From NCBI GenBank assembly GCA_023142625.1, contig JAGLJD010000085.1:1-6827 (forward strand): a DNA stretch of 6,827 nt, read 5' to 3'. The stretch comes from Candidatus Parcubacteria bacterium. GTDB lineage: Bacteria > Patescibacteriota > Patescibacteriia > JAACEG01. The notes under the pieces were generated by a model that was given only the letters and a program-made list of their open reading frames with translations, searched no databases and had not been told where the DNA came from. Every line of letters begins with the position of its first letter. Position 1 is the stretch's first letter. Shown in pieces: positions 1-6,600 of the stretch. The position numbers and the translations under genes were made by a program.

Positions 1-2575
1 AATCCTCTAAATCTTTAAAAGCGCCATTCGCTTTTCTCTCTTTAATAATCTCTTCAACAATATTCTGCCCGACATTTTTAACTGTGAGCAGCCCGAAGCG
101 AATTTTTCTTTCTGTTTCAGACGGGACAACCGTAAAATGCTTAAAACTTTCATTAACATCTGGCGGCAAAACTTTAATCTCAAGCCGCTGGCATTCTTGG
201 ACATCAGTGGCGATTTTGTCCATATCGCCCTCATTGGAAGTTAAAAGCGCCGCCATAAATTCAACTGGATAATTCGCTTTTAAATAAGCGGTCTGATATC
301 CGATTAAAGCATAGCAGGCGGCGTGGCTGCGGTTAAATCCGTACTCCGCGAATTTTTCCATATCTTCAAATGTCTGCTCCGCTAATTTTTTGTTAATCTT
401 ATTTTCAACGCATCCGCTGATAAATTCGCTTTTCATTTTCGTCATCAGCTTGGCAATCTTTTTCCCCATCGCTTTTCTTAAAGTATCTGCCTGCCCGCCG
501 GTAAAATTCGCCATATCTTTTGAGAGCTGCATTACTTGTTCCTGATAAACAATCACGCCATAAGTATTTTTTAAAGCCTCTCTCATTATGGAATGCTTAT
601 AGGTAATCTCTTTTTTGCCGTGCTTGCGGGCGATAAATTCGTCAACCATTCCAGAATTCAGAGGACCTGGGCGATATAGCGCTACCATAGCTATAATATC
701 TTCAAAAACTGTCGGTTTAAGCTGCTTTAAATACCGCCGCATTCCGCTACTTTCAAATTGAAAAACGCCAGTTGTCTCTCCGTTGGCAAAAAGTTGGAAA
801 GTTTTCTGGTCGTCAAGCGGTATGCTGTCAATATTAATTTCATCGCCTTTGGTGTTTTTAATAATATTCAAAGCGTTTTCAATAATCGTGAGGTTTCTTA
901 ATCCTAAAAAATCCATTTTTAATAATCCGAGAGCTTCAATCGGCTTCATGGAATATTGCGAAACAATTGTCTGGTCTCCACTTGAAGCGCGCTGCATCGG
1001 CGAATTATTAACAACTGGATCTTTTGTGATTAAGACAGCGCAAGCGTGTGTTGACGCGTGGCGCGCCACGCCTTCCAATTTCAAGGCTGTGTCTAAAATA
1101 TTTTTCGCGTCAGCTTCATTCTTGTATGCCTCTCTTAATTCCGCGACTTCTTCAACAGCTTTTTTAAGCGGCATAAACATCGGAATCATTTTTGCCAGCT
1201 TGTCACAATAGTTATAATTAAAATCCAAAACCCGCCCTGAATCGCGGATCGCGGCGCGCCCAGCCATTGTTCCAAAAGTTATAATCTGCGCTACCTTGTC
1301 CCGCCCGTATTTTTCCTCAACATAGCGGATTACTTCATCCCGCCTCGTATCCGCGAAATCCAAATCAATATCAGGCATTGAAACTCTGTCTGGATTTAAA
1401 AATCGCTCAAACATCAAATCATACTTTAGAGGATCTAAATTTGTTATTCCTAAAAGATAAGAAACTATGCTTCCAGCGGCAGATCCGCGTCCAGGCCCGA
1501 CAACAATTTTATTTTTTTTCGCCCAACTGACAAAATCCTGCACAATTAAAAAATAATCAGGAAAACCCATTTTGTTTATAACGCTTAATTCATATTCCAG
1601 CCGATCTGTAATTTTTTTCTTAAAATCAGCATCTCTATTTTTAATAAAATATTCAGGGTATCTTTTTTTCAATCCTCGCTCACACAAATCTTTCAAATAT
1701 TCCTCAGATGTTTTTTTATGCGGAACTGAAAAATCAGGCAGCTTAATTTCGCCCAACTCAATTTTCAGGTTGCATTTTTTAACAACGGCAGCCGTATTGC
1801 TTACTGCTTCCGGCAAATCATAAAATTCTTCTTTCATTTTTTCTGGACTTTTAAAAGAAAAATCGTTTCCGAGCATTGTGAGCCGATCTTTATCGTTCTT
1901 CTTCTTTTTCATCTGCAGGCACAATAAAGCATCCTGCGCTTCATCGTCTTCTGTGTTAATATAATGGACATCGTTAGTCGCCACTAACGGAATTCCCATC
2001 TCCTTTCCAACCTGAATAAGTCCTTGGTTAGCTTTTTCCTGCTCTTCTAAATTCGGATGCCGCTGGACTTCAAGATAAAAATCATCGCCGAACAACTTTA
2101 AATATTTCTGCGCCGCCTCTTTCGCTTTTTCCTTTCCGTTAGACAAAAACGCCTGTGGGACTTCGCCTTGCAAGCAGGCAGATAAAGCGATTATTCCCTC
2201 GCTATATTTTTCTAAAATCTCCCAGTCAATTCTCGGCTTGTAATAATATCCTTCCAGATGCGCCAAGGTGGTGAGCTGGAGCAGGTTTTGATAGCCGATC
2301 CTATTTTTTGCCAAAAGCGTTAAATGGTATCTTGTCTGTTTTGTCCTGTCTAATCTTGAGCCATTAACCAAATACGCTTCAACCCCGATAATCGGCTTGA
2401 TCCCGGCTGCCAAAGCTTTTTGATAAAACTCAATCGCGCCATACATAACTCCATGATCCGTCAACGCAACAGCTTCCATATTATATTCTTTCGCTTTTGC
2501 GATTATGTCGTCAATTTTCGCCAATCCGTCCAGCAAACTGTAATGGCTATGAACATGTAGATGGGTAAATTTCAT
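1..2575 (-). CDS. dnaE: DNA polymerase III subunit alpha (DnaE), 3'-truncated by window edge
   Basis: This is the catalytic subunit of the replicative DNA polymerase. It extends primers at the fork within the Pol III holoenzyme. The frame is open from ATG (2575-2573) to the window edge: 858 codons of a family usually about 1100-1200 residues long. The missing part is most of the HhH/OB-fold and tau-binding C-terminus.
The N-terminal PHP domain starts at HLHVHSHYSLLDG (residues 5-17). It keeps candidate metal ligands H7, H9, D16, H41 (TDH), E66 (GVEAY), C134 (SACL), and D202 and H204 (NDVH). The palm carries GPGRGSAAGS (360-369), PDIDLDF (401-407, catalytic D402 and D404) and KMDFLGL with D555. 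Further on are RKAMGKK (700-706) and FNRSHA (747-752).
I read the frame through from end to end and found no frameshift. The start is fixed by the conserved N-terminus, although no Shine-Dalgarno sequence precedes it. The form is the DnaE type, not PolC, because there is no inserted exonuclease domain. Confidence 0.97.
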   Translation of the reverse strand, partial: MKFTHLHVHSHYSLLDGLAKIDDIIAKAKEYNMEAVALTDHGVMYGAIEFYQKALAAGIKPIIGVEAYLVNGSRLDRTKQTRYHLTLLAKNRIGYQNLLQLTTLAHLEGYYYKPRIDWEILEKYSEGIIALSACLQGEVPQAFLSNGKEKAKEAAQKYLKLFGDDFYLEVQRHPNLEEQEKANQGLIQVGKEMGIPLVATNDVHYINTEDDEAQDALLCLQMKKKKNDKDRLTMLGNDFSFKSPEKMKEEFYDLPEAVSNTAAVVKKCNLKIELGEIKLPDFSVPHKKTSEEYLKDLCERGLKKRYPEYFIKNRDADFKKKITDRLEYELSVINKMGFPDYFLIVQDFVSWAKKNKIVVGPGRGSAAGSIVSYLLGITNLDPLKYDLMFERFLNPDRVSMPDIDLDFADTRRDEVIRYVEEKYGRDKVAQIITFGTMAGRAAIRDSGRVLDFNYNYCDKLAKMIPMFMPLKKAVEEVAELREAYKNEADAKNILDTALKLEGVARHASTHACAVLITKDPVVNNSPMQRASSGDQTIVSQYSMKPIEALGLLKMDFLGLRNLTIIENALNIIKNTKGDEINIDSIPLDDQKTFQLFANGETTGVFQFESSGMRRYLKQLKPTVFEDIIAMVALYRPGPLNSGMVDEFIARKHGKKEITYKHSIMREALKNTYGVIVYQEQVMQLSKDMANFTGGQADTLRKAMGKKIAKLMTKMKSEFISGCVENKINKKLAEQTFEDMEKFAEYGFNRSHAACYALIGYQTAYLKANYPVEFMAALLTSNEGDMDKIATDVQECQRLEIKVLPPDVNESFKHFTVVPSETERKIRFGLLTVKNVGQNIVEEIIKERKANGAFKDLED

Positions 2576-2604
2576 AAAATAATAAAATAATTTTATTATT
2601 TTAT
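2574..2604. repeat. Perfect AT-only palindrome over the dnaE start
   Basis: Two 15-base arms (ATAAAATAATAAAAT at 2574-2588 and its exact reverse complement at 2590-2604) flank a single central A. The palindrome covers part of the dnaE ATG, the whole short leader and the downstream edge of the candidate -10 box. In RNA it would put the start codon in a weak A-U hairpin. In DNA it could be a regulator site. The low base complexity makes a chance origin easier than for mixed sequence. Confidence 0.7.
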
Positions 2605-2630
2605 TATAACACCTAAAAATTTTTCCGCAA
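2603..2630 (-). promoter_or_regulatory. dnaE promoter P1 (extended -10)
   Basis: On the minus strand a perfect TATAAT (2603-2608) is preceded by TGT, giving the extended -10 motif TGTTATAAT. A weak -35, TTGCGG (2625-2630), lies 16 bases upstream. Transcription would begin near 2596 and leave a leader of about 20 bases with no Shine-Dalgarno sequence. The extended -10 would compensate for the poor -35. It sits just downstream of the hairpin at 2642-2667, so it would supply dnaE independently of the upstream operon. Confidence 0.65.
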
Positions 2631-2667
2631 AAAAATAATAATAGGGGCGTATTGCAATACGCCCCTA
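2629..2667 (-). terminator. Candidate minus-strand intrinsic terminator upstream of dnaE
   Basis: Read on the minus strand, the palindrome forms a stem of about 11 pairs with a UGCA loop. It is followed at once by the U-rich run TTATTATTTTTTT (2641 down to 2629). This would stop transcripts coming from the DUF3800 operon, or from promoter P2, before dnaE. The U-tract is interrupted by two A residues, and the dnaE P1 promoter begins directly after it. On the plus strand the same stem has no U-tract. Confidence 0.5.
2642..2667. repeat. 26-base perfect palindrome, REP-like
   Basis: The arms TAGGGGCGTATTG (2642-2654) and CAATACGCCCCTA (2655-2667) are exact reverse complements. The GC-rich outer part (AGGGGCG/CGCCCCT) around a variable core resembles short palindromic repeats scattered between genes in many bacterial genomes, some of them spread by REP-associated transposases. 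The resemblance is from memory. Only one copy is in this window, so the repetitive nature cannot be shown here. Confidence 0.65.
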
Positions 2668-2677
2668 CTGAATAGTT

Positions 2678-2706
2678 ATAATAGTATTGTGGAATTTTAA
2701 TGTAAA
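2678..2706 (-). promoter_or_regulatory. Second candidate promoter P2 upstream of dnaE
   Basis: On the minus strand, TTTACA (2701-2706, five of six matches to TTGACA) and TATTAT (2678-2683, five of six matches to TATAAT) are separated by exactly 17 bases. The expected start is near 2671, only a few bases before the hairpin at 2642-2667. Its transcript would therefore begin with that hairpin and run into its U-rich tract. AT-rich intergenic DNA yields such matches by chance fairly often. Confidence 0.4.
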
Positions 2707-2713
2707 ATATAAT

Positions 2714-2749
2714 TTTTAGCAAAACGCGCGATCGTACAAAATGCTAAAA
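2714..2749. repeat. Inverted repeat TTTTAGCA / TGCTAAAA
   Basis: Eight-base perfect arms (2714-2721 and 2742-2749) enclose a 20-base loop containing the GC-rich core CGCGCGATCG. Beyond one mismatch, two more outer bases on each side can also pair. It could be a stem-loop or a two-half-site operator upstream of the dnaE promoters. Nothing here identifies a binding protein. Confidence 0.45.
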
Positions 2750-2775
2750 TTTAATTTGTTGGTTTTGTTTAATAC

Positions 2776-2833
2776 TGTTGGTTCTATTGTCCCCGCTCCT
2801 CGCGAGGGGCGGGGCTGTGGAACGGAACCAACA
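2776..2833. repeat. Nested GC-rich inverted repeat (possible cruciform or long hairpin)
   Basis: The inner arms CCCCGCTCCTCG (2791-2802) and CGAGGGGCGGGG (2803-2814) are complementary except for one T-G wobble. They are enclosed by perfect nine-base outer arms, TGTTGGTTC (2776-2784) and GAACCAACA (2825-2833), with unpaired internal segments between. A direct repeat of TGTTGGTT occurs at 2757-2764. This GC-rich block stands out sharply from its AT-rich surroundings. It has no U-tract on either strand, so it is not a classical terminator. It could be a small palindromic mobile element or an untranslated structured RNA. Confidence 0.65.
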
Positions 2834-2888
2834 AAGGTTTTAAAAATATAGGATTTAGGTTGGGAGGGTGGAATTAATAGCAAATACA

Positions 2889-2921
2889 TTTTGTCGTGTG
2901 GATAACTTTTTTTTGACAAAA
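2889..2921. promoter_or_regulatory. Possible operator: TTTTGTC / GACAAAA inverted repeat
   Basis: Seven-base perfect arms (2889-2895 and 2915-2921) are separated by 19 bases. The right arm overlaps the -35 box of the plus-strand small RNA promoter, and the interval contains the DnaA box. A dimeric regulator bound here would block polymerase. The symmetry is short and could be chance. Confidence 0.3.
2897..2905 (-). promoter_or_regulatory. Consensus DnaA box
   Basis: TGTGGATAA on the plus strand is the exact reverse complement of the classical DnaA box TTATCCACA. It ends seven bases before the -35 of the small RNA promoter, a position where DnaA could act as a regulator. Only one full match is present. 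The same six-base core TGTGGA recurs at 2688-2693 and 2816-2821 in the same orientation, but without the rest of the box. Confidence 0.4.
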
Positions 2922-2940
2922 AGTAAAAATATGCTATATT
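2913..2940 (+). promoter_or_regulatory. Strong plus-strand promoter for a small RNA
   Basis: TTGACA (2913-2918) is a perfect -35. TATATT (2935-2940) matches the -10 in five of six positions and is preceded by TGC, giving an extended -10. The spacer is 16 bases. The start site would be near 2947. This is the best promoter match in the window and it faces away from dnaE, towards the terminator at 3019-3045. Confidence 0.8.
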
Positions 2941-2946
2941 AGAAAT

Positions 2947-3045
2947 ACAAAAACCTGTATTCTGAACTGTTACCGGATGGTAGCGTGGCTGGGACACCCA
3001 GCATAGGGACATGGTTGGAAAAGACCTTTTTTAAGGTCTTTTTTT
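2947..3045 (+). ncRNA. Putative structured small RNA of about 100 nt, family unknown
   Basis: The segment has its own promoter upstream and an intrinsic terminator at its end, and no credible reading frame inside. By hand it folds into a closed multi-branch structure. AACCUGU (2952-2958) pairs with ACAUGGUU (3009-3016), leaving U3012 bulged, as a closing stem. Inside it are hairpin GUUACC-GGAU-GGUAGC (2969-2984, one G-U pair) and hairpin GCUGGG-ACA-CCCAGC (2988-3002). The terminator stem follows.
It ends two bases before the stop codon of the convergent DUF3800 gene, so it is not a leader of any gene in its direction. I compared it from memory with SRP RNA, tmRNA, 6S, T-box and common riboswitch cores and found no match. 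A regulatory RNA, or an RNA linked to the adjacent defence genes, are both possible. The start is estimated from the promoter to within a few bases. Confidence 0.6.
3019..3045 (+). terminator. Intrinsic terminator of the small RNA
   Basis: AAAAGACCTT (3019-3028) and AAGGTCTTTT (3033-3042) form a ten-pair stem around a TTTT loop, and the T-run continues to 3045. It closes the plus-strand small RNA. On the minus strand the same stem is followed by only four T residues, so it could also stop the DUF3800 transcript, but less efficiently. Confidence 0.85.
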
Positions 3046-3046
3046 G

Positions 3047-3673
3047 TTATCTAAAATGCCATTCATCTTCTATGCGTTTTTTTATTATATTTCTGTAAAT
3101 ATTATAATCCTTTTTATTTTTATTTTGCGCCCGATTAATACTGCCAGCGACCATATCTGCCAACTGAACTAAAACATTATTTTTTGAATCAACCATTTTA
3201 CAATTAAGCATTATTTTCCTATTTTTACTATTAAGTTCTTTCCGAAGATAAGTAAAAAAATTCCTTCTAAAAATTCTATTGCCACTTCCATCCATTCTTA
3301 TTTTAGCGTTTAAAATACTATTGTTATTATTTTTTAAAACTTCTTTAATAAAATAAGCGTAAAAAGAATTTTTATCCTTTTTTAATTCATTGCTATAAAT
3401 AATAGATTTATCAACGACTAAACATCTAATACGAAAATCAAATTTGTTAATAGTTTTTAAAAATTTTATTCTAAAATCTTTCCGTGTTTTAAAAAATCTA
3501 AATTCAGTTTGTTCCCTAAAACCTATTTTTCTTTTTAATTCTTTTATCGCCACTGCTGTTTTTTCCGCTTCTAATTCATCATCAAAAATAACCATTGAGA
3601 TAATAAAATGGGTAGTGGAACCTTTATTTAATTTGAATCCCGGATCGCCTGAGTCGTCTATAAAAACTAACAT
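3047..3673 (-). CDS. DUF3800 family protein, putative RNase H-like nuclease
   Basis: This 208-residue protein matches the DUF3800 pattern. It opens directly with the acidic signature FIDDSGDPGF (residues 4-13). An internal TEFRF (56-60) and an IRMDGSG strand (125-131, D128) follow, and the family-typical C-terminal block VDSKNNVLVQLADMVAGSI lies at 161-179 with D162 and D173. An aspartate-rich first strand followed by later aspartates is the arrangement of RNase H-like enzymes. A metal-dependent nuclease role is therefore likely but inferred. The family's biochemical function is not established as far as I know.
There is no signal peptide or membrane segment, and the C-terminus is lysine-rich.
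It starts 18 bases after the restriction-modification stop codon on the same strand, so the two are probably co-transcribed. No Shine-Dalgarno sequence is visible, but the signature so close to the N-terminus supports this start. The gene is visibly more AT-rich than dnaE. Confidence 0.85.
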   Translation of the reverse strand: MLVFIDDSGDPGFKLNKGSTTHFIISMVIFDDELEAEKTAVAIKELKRKIGFREQTEFRFFKTRKDFRIKFLKTINKFDFRIRCLVVDKSIIYSNELKKDKNSFYAYFIKEVLKNNNNSILNAKIRMDGSGNRIFRRNFFTYLRKELNSKNRKIMLNCKMVDSKNNVLVQLADMVAGSINRAQNKNKKDYNIYRNIIKKRIEDEWHFR

Positions 3674-3691
3674 GAAAATTTATTTAAAAAA

Positions 3692-6600
3692 TTATTTATT
3701 TCTGCTTTCCACAATCTCAATTTCCTCCTCCGTCAACCCATACAACTCATAAACCATCTCATCAATCTTTCTCTCCAAATCCGTTGTGTCCGCATTAGAA
3801 TTTTGTTTTTTCTTTTCCAAGATCTGATCAACTAATTTGATAAATGGTTTTTGTTGTTCGGGTTGCTCAATAATTTTTTTGGGAATAGGAATTTGCTTAA
3901 TATAAAAATTATAAAAATCCATTCCTCTGATTGCCCGCGAATAAATAAAATTATATGCATACCAACTAACAAAATTGGAATTTAAAAAAGCGAGCCAAAA
4001 TTTTTCTTCAATTTTAGAATCAAGTTTAAATGTTGTTAATGTATTTGTTATTATAATTCCCTCATCATCATAACAAGCAGTAATTTTTATATGAGGAATT
4101 GGATTTTCAATGTGAGCAATTAATCGTTGACAAATAACTTTAGACTTAGAAAATTTTCTTAATTCCTCCGCTTTTAATTTGCCTTCGTTTTTTAAATATC
4201 TATTTTGTTTCATTCTCCATTTATCAATATCTATGCCTTTCAATAATTTGTATTTTGTCGGTTTGTCCGAAAAAAAGTTAGTTCCGATTGCTAATCCTAA
4301 ATCGCCTTCAACTAAAATTTCCTCGATTCTATTTTTTGATATTTTTTTAAAAATTTCTGGATATAGCTCTTTATATATTTGAGCTGTATAATTTTCCATA
4401 AAAATTTTATCTTTTTCTATTTTAGCAAATTCAATAATTTGATTAGTCTTGTCTAAATAAGCAACATTAACTTTTTTATCTTGCCTGTTTTTGCTTAAAC
4501 CAAAAATATTTTGTTCCAAAAGCACATTCTCAAAAGCCTTGCTTGAATCCATTAAAAATGTCAAACAATATTTATTCCAGTATTCTTTCCTTAATCCCTC
4601 CCAAGCATCACCATACAAAGATTTCTTAGGAATAATAAATGTTAGAAAACCGTCATTTTTTAACAAAATATCAAAACACTTTTTGCAAAACAATTCAGCG
4701 CTATCTCCACTGCTAAATTCAATATTTTCTTCTTTTCTGAAATATTTTTTTTCTTCCGCAGTCAAAACATTTCTAAATCCATATGGCGGATTGCCAATTA
4801 CCACATCAAACCCCTTAACCCCAAACATCCATTCCGAATCAAACCAATTAGAAGAACTGTTAGAAAACGGATTCCAGTCCGCAAGCTTAAGAGTCTTATT
4901 TCCAGTTCCAGACATAATTTTCTGATAATCAATCATCTCCTTTTGAGTTAATCTAAATTCGCTCTCAATCTCTTTTTTCTCATCCCCATAACTTTTCAAA
5001 TACTTATCTCTCAAATTTCTCAACTCATTAATTTTTTCAGTCGCTTCAAATAATCCTTCCTGCCCTTTATCATTCGGTAAATTAATTAAAGTGTTTGCTG
5101 ACACAAATTTAAATTCAAGATTTGGCAATGGCTCTATCCCCCTATTTTCTTTTTCGTCTTCAATTTTTTCATCAACAATCAAAGACAAGAAAAAACGAAG
5201 TTTTGAAATTTCAACAGCAATCGGCTGAATGTCAACGCCATAAATAGAATTTTGAATAATACCAAGTTTATGAATGTAATCCCAATTTTCATTTTTTAAC
5301 TTTTTCTCAACCTCTTTTCTCGCTATCTCATTATCAATTTTATCAAGCTGCTTTGACAGCCATTTTTTAGATTGCGGATCTACTTTTTGAAGGACTAAAA
5401 GCATTTTTTGCAAAATGCCCATTGGAAAAGCGCCTGAACCGCAAGCGGGATCAATTATTTTTATTTCGTCCAAAACTTGAATTATATTATTTTTTTCATT
5501 TTCCGACAACTCATTATTGCTCTCGCTGTAAGAAAGCAATTTTTCTATTTTGTTTTCCTTGATATTTGTTTTATTCAGCAAATAATATTTTAAACTCTGA
5601 TTAACCATATATTCCACAATCACGCGCGGAGTATAATAGCTCCCGGTCGCTTTGCGGGCGCTTTCTCCTGTGTTCGGATTAATCTCGGCAAGCAGGTTTT
5701 CAAAAATACGCCCAAGCATTTCAGGGTCAACGGATATTTCTATGTCTGTCGGCGTGCTTTCATCAATCGTGAAATTGTATAATTCTAAAATCTTAAAAAA
5801 TTGCCTAAACCAATCATCTTCTATTCTTAAATTATACGCTGGCTTGTTTTCATAAAAATCATCGCTTTGATGAGGATCAAATAATCCGCCGTTTAAAAAG
5901 GGGATTGAATCGGAATCAGACAATATGCCTTTTTTTCTTTTTTCTTCTGGCTTATTTAATATTTCAAAAAATAATTTTTCCAGAACTTCATGATAATAAT
6001 TAGAAAACTTATCTACGGCTTGCGAGGAAACCAAATTACTCGGAATAAGCGGTTTATTGATATTTGATTTTTTATGTTTTAAAAACCAAATAAAAATCAT
6101 TCTTCCAATTAAACGCACAGCAAACTCTTGATATTTTTTATAATCATTTTTATCAACCGAAGGCAAATCTAAAATTCGCTTATATGTTTTATTGCCGATT
6201 TTTGCTCCTGCTAATTTATAAAAACATTCAGATATTTCCCTGTAAAAATCTTTATTTACAACTTCTATATTAAATCTTAAAAGCAGATCTTTAAAATCTT
6301 TTACTTTTCCCTGTTTAACCAAAAAATTATTCGGCGTGTGCGTTTTTGAATCAGGACCGAGAAAAAAAGAATAGCGACGGGGGTTTGAAAACTCTTGATT
6401 TACTCTATTGCTATTTTTGCTATCCTCTTTTAAATCAATTGTCATTAAAGAAAAACGGTAATTTTTTGAATTTTCAGAACTGAAAACCATTAGCGCCCTT
6501 CTAATATGTTTATCTTTCATAATCCAAAAAGCTTCCTTTGTTAAAGAAACCCGCGGATCGTTTTCAGACTTGTGCTTTATCTCATAAATCGCCAACGGCT

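Larger units (their letters stand above)
2576..3046. other. Signal-dense intergenic region without protein genes
   Basis: These 471 bases separate the defence operon from dnaE. They hold a small RNA gene on the plus strand, two candidate dnaE promoters on the minus strand, a terminator for each direction, a DnaA box and four separate inverted repeats, listed individually. No reading frame here shows a protein family or plausible composition. Bases 2834-2888 hold nothing I can identify. Confidence 0.7.

Noticed and set aside
783..1211. 142-codon plus-strand reading frame
   Set aside because: It lies wholly antisense to the conserved palm region of dnaE and has no family features.
2977..3006. 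Nine-codon plus-strand frame MVAWLGHPA inside the small RNA
   Set aside because: It has no Shine-Dalgarno sequence, its bases are explained by the two hairpins, and there is no downstream gene in that direction for a leader peptide to control.
2716..3012. 98-codon minus-strand reading frame
   Set aside because: It runs antisense through the small RNA promoter and the GC-rich inverted repeat, has no recognisable domain, and its composition reflects the palindromes it crosses.
2947..3045. Riboswitch or T-box leader
   Set aside because: No conserved core of a known class was recognised, and the next gene downstream is on the opposite strand.
2576..3046. Replication origin
   Set aside because: There is only one full DnaA box, no cluster, and no dnaA or dnaN gene nearby. 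An origin is not supported despite the AT-rich stretch and dnaE.
3444..3752. 102-codon plus-strand reading frame
   Set aside because: It is antisense to DUF3800 and the end of the restriction-modification gene. Its hydrophobic look comes from complementing lysine-rich codons.
4491..4925. 144-codon plus-strand reading frame
   Set aside because: It is antisense to the methyltransferase core, including the NPPY motif. It is a shadow frame.
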